Part shown: positions 59,661 through 64,000 of the stretch, one piece after another
Layout: every line of letters starts with the position of its first letter
Position numbering within the stretch: position 1 is the stretch's first letter
Source: Sipunculus nudus
Taxonomy: Eukaryota; Annelida; Sipuncula; Golfingiida; Sipunculidae
Direction: 5' to 3'
Length of the DNA: 64,000 bases
Assembly: GCA_026874595.1 (NCBI GenBank)
Contig: CM049313.1
Location: 60,744,659 to 60,808,658 of the forward strand
Position numbers and translations under genes: made by a program
The notes under the pieces: generated by a model
The model's input: the letters and a program-made list of their open reading frames with translations, nothing else
Told to the model about the DNA's origin: nothing
Database searches by the model: none

Positions 59661-60288
59661 GTTATTAATTAACCAACCGTGACGTGTCACTGTGACTGTT
59701 CTTGCCAGGGCCTGCCAGGCTGTAAGCCCGTGATACTGGAAACCTTGGTGCTATAAAACAAAGGAGCCATCTGAAGTCAATGTCTTAAAATATTAAAAAG
59801 GATTTTTTTTTTTTTACATTGTATCGTTACTGATGTCAGATCTAATAAGATTTTGATAGTGGTATATATCGACTCATGGCAATTCTCGTGTGCAGAATTA
59901 AATATTGAAAAAAGTGATATTTGTATAATGTATTTGTATTTTAATAATTAAAAATATATAGAAACCATGAGGACAGTGACCCAAATTCTAGGGTTAGTTT
60001 TCTTAAGGTCTAGCTCTAACTTGCATTACGACATCATGTATAGTGTCTTTCAAGTAGGCCTACAATGACAAAAAAAAGATATAACCACCTCCTTTTAATG
60101 AATATCCAGAAGAAAAAGACCCCCCAGTTGACAGGCCGACAGAAACTGTCACAGTATAACATCAAATCTGGAGATTTGCGCTTAAATTAATAACGTTTTT
60201 GCTACATGTTTAGTATACTAAGAGCCACCAGTCTCCTTGTCACGGAGCCTGACGTTGATCATTTCAAGTACGTATGTCGATCACTTCA

Positions 60289-62544
60289 GGCAATAAATAA
60301 AACTCGGAAGTCGGAAGTCGGAAGCCCTCGGAAGTCGGAAGCCGTTTTATATTTTAGTATAATTTTAAAAATAACAAACAAAGTCGACAAGTTTTTGTGT
60401 TAAAACGGAGGATACAGACACCCTTTTTCATACGAGAAAGTATCAAAGATGTATATTAATATATATGAAAATTAAAGCATAATTAATGCGTCGGAAGCCT
60501 ATCGGAAGTCATCCTGAAGTGACAGATGATGCTCAAAATACATAAAACTCGGAAGTCAAGCCACAGTATCAACCAACAATGACACAAAAAGGTCTTGCAT
60601 CAACCCAAATATTAATTTAGGTAATATTTATGTATTTGAATAAAATCATAATGTATATAACTATAACAACATAATATATAAATTCATATTAAAATATAAA
60701 ACATGAATATAAAATACTATAATTATAAATAAAAAAACAGTATAATACAATACAGATTTGTTTTGGTATTCTCTTTTATTTTCATTGAACAAATACATAC
60801 ATGATGCAAAATATAATTCCAACAAATTCCTGGAACTGAAGGCTAATAAATGTTATCTTATCTTATCTTATCTTATCTTATAATACAAGTATAATAAAAT
60901 GTGTACATAATGTGTTAAATAACACAGATGACGATATAATTATATATTCATTCAACAGCGATATAATTTGATATTAAATTATATTATATGATAAAATATC
61001 ATATATTATAAAAGTAATAATCAATATTCCTATATTAAGTAAGACAAAAATATATAGGTCAATATAAATTAATATATGAAATGATTAAATTGTATATAAT
61101 ATGATTATTTATATATCCATTCATGTATGTGATAATTTATCTCCTCCACCTAGGGAGTTATTCTAACAAATAAAAAGGATAACAGATGGCAGAAAAGATT
61201 TTAGATGGCGATTCCTCCTATTAGTTGTAACTGATAATTATCTAAAGATAGTTTTATGTCGTTACCTTAAAGGCACACGCGTTTCATTGTTCTTATTGCC
61301 TGATCCCCAGTTAGCACAAACATTTTATGAAACTGTTCTTAAAATGTTTCCAAAACAGTATGTGGCTTTAAAGTGTAAAATTAAAAAATGATCTCTGGAC
61401 TCATATAATAATGTAATATCCTTCCTACATAAATTATTTTGATTAAGCTAAAATTAAAATATATAGATACTGTTATAATTTATATCAATATTTTTGAAAC
61501 ATCACATGCCGTTATTTTTTTTAATCTTTCACAGTTATGCAGTTTTACATATTTTTAAATTTTCGAAATATTTTGGAAGTGTTTTTATAATGGTTTATGC
61601 AAATTGTCTGTGCAATGTTCTAAAAATGTTTGCTGATACTTTGTGTGATCAGTATTCAACAAGCATTGGAGAGTTATATGCGTTCCATATAAAGCAACCT
61701 AATGCATGGATAAAAATTAGTTTCATTTATACTGTATATAGCACCCTAATGGATAAAAAAGAATAGTTTTATTAATACAAAACTTAATGGACTTTTTCTT
61801 ACGGTTTTACCAGTTCCTGCAAGGATGCGACAGTTTGATACTTTGTTTTTTTTACATTAATATACAAATTTATGTATTTTATCAAATATTTGAATAGTAT
61901 TATGTAAAAATATTATAATACAAATTAATGTAGAATACTTAACTTAATTTTTTATATGATAAAATATTCTAATCTATTTTGTTATATAAGGAAAAAAATT
62001 ATATCACCATTTTGATAATCTAACGAAATTTTAAATGCTTTTATATTATATTTATTAGAAATAACATTCCATATTAAAATATTACGTCGCGATATGATAT
62101 ATAATGTATTACATTTGAATGTATATTTCAACATTTATTTTTTTTTATATTTTATATATCATTATTTTTAATTAGTCATATACATTATGGTTTTATTCAA
62201 ATACATAAATATAACTTAAATTAAAATATGGAATTATGCAAGACTTTTTCTGTGTCATTTTTGGTTGGTGCTATATGGTCTTGAATTCCGAGTTTTATGC
62301 ATTTTGAACATCATCTGTGTCACCTCAGGATGACTTCCGAGAGGCTTCCGACGCATTATAAATGCTTTGATTTTTATATATGGGAATATACGTTTGTGCG
62401 ACTTTCTGGTTTTGCAAAGGGGGTCTATATCTTCCATTTTAACACGAAAAAGTGTTGGTATGATCGTTATTTTTAACATAATATCAAAAATTATAACGGC
62501 TTCCATATCCGAAGACTTCCGACTTCCGAGTTTTATTTATTGCC
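60289..62544. mobile_element. 2.26-kb Mutator-like (MULE) non-autonomous element
   Basis: Terminal inverted repeats of about 370 bp (60289-60665 and 62176-62544) start GGCAATAAATAAAACTCGGA. ATCACTTCA is directly repeated on both sides (60280-60288, 62545-62553), a 9-bp target duplication. Long TIRs with a 9-bp duplication fit the Mutator superfamily. The interior is very AT-rich with no transposase, and contains a 62-bp LINE end. TIR tips carry tandem CGGAAGT. Confidence 0.7.
60820..60881 (+). mobile_element. Extremely 5'-truncated LINE copy (62 bp)
   Basis: AACAAATTCCTGGAACTGAA through the (TTATC)n tail is identical to the LINE end at 4978-5043. It sits inside the Mutator-like element. Confidence 0.75.
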
Positions 62545-62553
62545 ATCACTTCA

Positions 62554-63892
62554 GTCTTGGTCAGGACAACCAGTTTCCATAAATATATAAATATGCATGG
62601 CTGATATTATCTGTAGACTTGAACATCCGTCATGTATTTACCAGCCAGAAGTGACATATTATAGTTGTATAGACTAGGACTCGACCTGACTGATCAATGT
62701 GGTGTCATTCTTACCAGGATATTGTATATTATGCTAGGATCCCGTCTATTTTAGGGGGTTTCCCAAAAGTATACTACGCGTCCTGATTGGTTAAAATACA
62801 CCAATAGGTGGCAGCATACGGTCTCGTGTGAAGAGTCATCAAACTTTCCAAAACTTCCGGGGGACACTGAGACCAGACACAGGAAATATATAAAACTTAG
62901 ATATGAATAAAGAGTCTTCAAAGCATACATAGTTCGATCAGGACAGGCTTAAACCCAGGTTTGTGTGGACTATTTTGAACGTCGTTGCAAATGAGGTGAC
63001 CCCAAGAAGGGCCCCAGCGCCAGCAAGGTCCGAGAACTGGTGAGAGTTTGTACAGCACTGACACAGAGAGCTGCCCCGAACTCTTGTCCATCTCTAGATC
63101 TCTTGCCCGGACGCCCAATTTTAGATCTAACATAGGACGTCGGGTCCCGAGATAGACTACCTGGGCCAACACCAATTATTGCAATTCGTGTGGTGTGAAT
63201 GATATGACATAATTATACATAATGTTACATATTTTTATACCATATAAGCTGTATCTTATTTTTTGTCTCCAAAACACTATAAACATTTATTTAATTTATG
63301 TTTTTTACTTTTTAAGAAAAAGTTCTGTTTAATAAGTTAAGGTGACAAATTAAAAAAAAATGTCCCATGTGTGATTTTGACCCAACTGGGCTTGTGTTTT
63401 ACTTTTATTGCTTTATATTTTAACCAAGTCTCCATTAAACTTTACACAAGATGTGAAATTTGTGCAACTTCAAGTTATAGAATCAAAGTCTGTAGATTTT
63501 CTTCCATTATAATGGAAATAGTACACACCAGATTTTAAGTTTGATTGATGATTTTTCCTCTGTTTTATTTCCTCCAGTAAGGGTTATGTTTTTGATCCAT
63601 TCTCTCAGTGTTGTAAGTTTATAGTTAGCATACAGTGGTTAGCATAAAAACCCTGTGAAATATATATATTTTACTGAGAATGTAAAATGTGTCATTTTTC
63701 ATTAAGGTTAAAAGTAAGTTTGCCAGAAAAAGGTGTTGGTGGATTCCTTTGTTCAACAGAATATTATGAATATCAGACAATGGACAAGTGGAACTCTGTC
63801 TTTGAAATCATCAGATAAAAAGTATCATATAATCCTTGTCCAGAGCCAATCACTAAGTAAATTTTAGCAAAGGATATGGTCATTAGGGGTAG
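62554..63892. other. Intergenic, nothing recognised
   Basis: No supported gene or repeat. Confidence 0.45.
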
Positions 63893-64000
63893 GACGTAGC
63901 CTGGTGGTTAAGGTGTTTGACATCGGAGCCAAGGGTCACTGGTTCAAACCCCACCGGTGCTTCCATGGCATAATGGTGAAATCTTGCTAGATCCTCGGAG
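63893..64000 (+). mobile_element. tRNA-derived SINE, cut by the window end
   Basis: TAGCCTGGTGGTTAAG (63897-63912, A box) and GGTTCAAACCC (63941-63951, B box) are 28 bp apart, the layout of a tRNA-type polymerase III promoter. GACGTAGCC..GTGGTTAAG heads are common in mollusc SINEs. Flanking bases do not make a clean acceptor stem and non-tRNA sequence continues past position 63965, so a SINE is preferred over a tRNA gene. Confidence 0.65.

Larger units (their letters stand above)
58261..60288. other. Intergenic with simple repeats
   Basis: A-run near 58280, poly-C at 59243-59263, degenerate TACA/TATA-type repeats at about 59330-59540 and a poly-G run at 59647-59660. No gene seen. Confidence 0.5.

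Noticed and set aside
63893-63965. Possible true tRNA gene
   Set aside because: A and B boxes are good but the acceptor ends do not pair and repeat-like sequence continues, as in SINE heads.

Overview
This is an AT-rich, gene-poor piece of an animal nuclear genome. The mixture of elements (Helitrons, a Penelope-like element with a GIY-YIG endonuclease, a Ty3/gypsy fragment, Jockey-superfamily LINEs, tRNA-derived SINEs, long (AT)n tracts and diverged satellites) and the small spliced introns suggest a lophotrochozoan, most likely a bivalve mollusc. That assignment is inference. There are no operons and no bacterial-type genes.

Only one host gene can be defended. It is an atypical Ras/Rab-type small GTPase on the minus strand (about 21.41 kb down to 20.04 kb, possibly 19.69 kb). 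Its four coding exons keep reading frame across every GT-AG junction and carry the P-loop, DTAG, NKID and SAK motifs. Its terminal exon is uncertain.

Layout. 0-5.7 kb: inverted-repeat element interrupted by a 5'-truncated LINE with an intact 720-codon reverse transcriptase ORF and a (TTATC)n tail. 6.9-7.06 kb: palindromic MITE. 8.05-9.3 kb: Ty3/gypsy 3' LTR plus RNase H remnant, minus strand, integrase missing. 12.1-12.9 kb: dispersed repeat with a second copy at 56.0-56.9 kb. 14.6-14.9 kb: MITE. 19.7-21.4 kb: GTPase. 21.9-22.3 kb: LINE 3' remnant. 22.5-26.9 kb: three diverged tandem-repeat fields. 26.9-28.0 kb: decayed Penelope-like element. 28.0-29.6 kb: dispersed repeat with a copy at 46.5-47.5 kb. 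30.0-31.0 kb: decayed LINE with (ATTCT)n tail. 32.3-32.5 kb: SINE.

33.65-44.34 kb is the most informative part. A Helitron copy is split by a 9.7-kb element that starts CACTATGAG, ends CTCATAGTG, has about 344-bp terminal repeats differing at two positions, and is flanked by TAA on both sides. These are CACTA/EnSpm hallmarks. An uninterrupted paralog of the target lies inside the element, at a second Helitron copy, so the insertion can be reconstructed from this window alone. The terminal repeats carry AGTGA pentamers at exact 10-bp spacing.

47.7-53.5 kb: 5.7-kb foldback-like element whose long inverted arms each consist of two about 0.73-0.76 kb units. 53.5-55.0 kb: about 130-bp tandem repeats ending in a Helitron-like hairpin plus CTAG terminus. 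57.7-58.3 kb: GC-rich 21-bp minisatellite. 60.3-62.5 kb: Mutator-like non-autonomous element with about 370-bp TIRs and a 9-bp target duplication. The window ends inside a SINE. Regions not mentioned hold no gene I can support.
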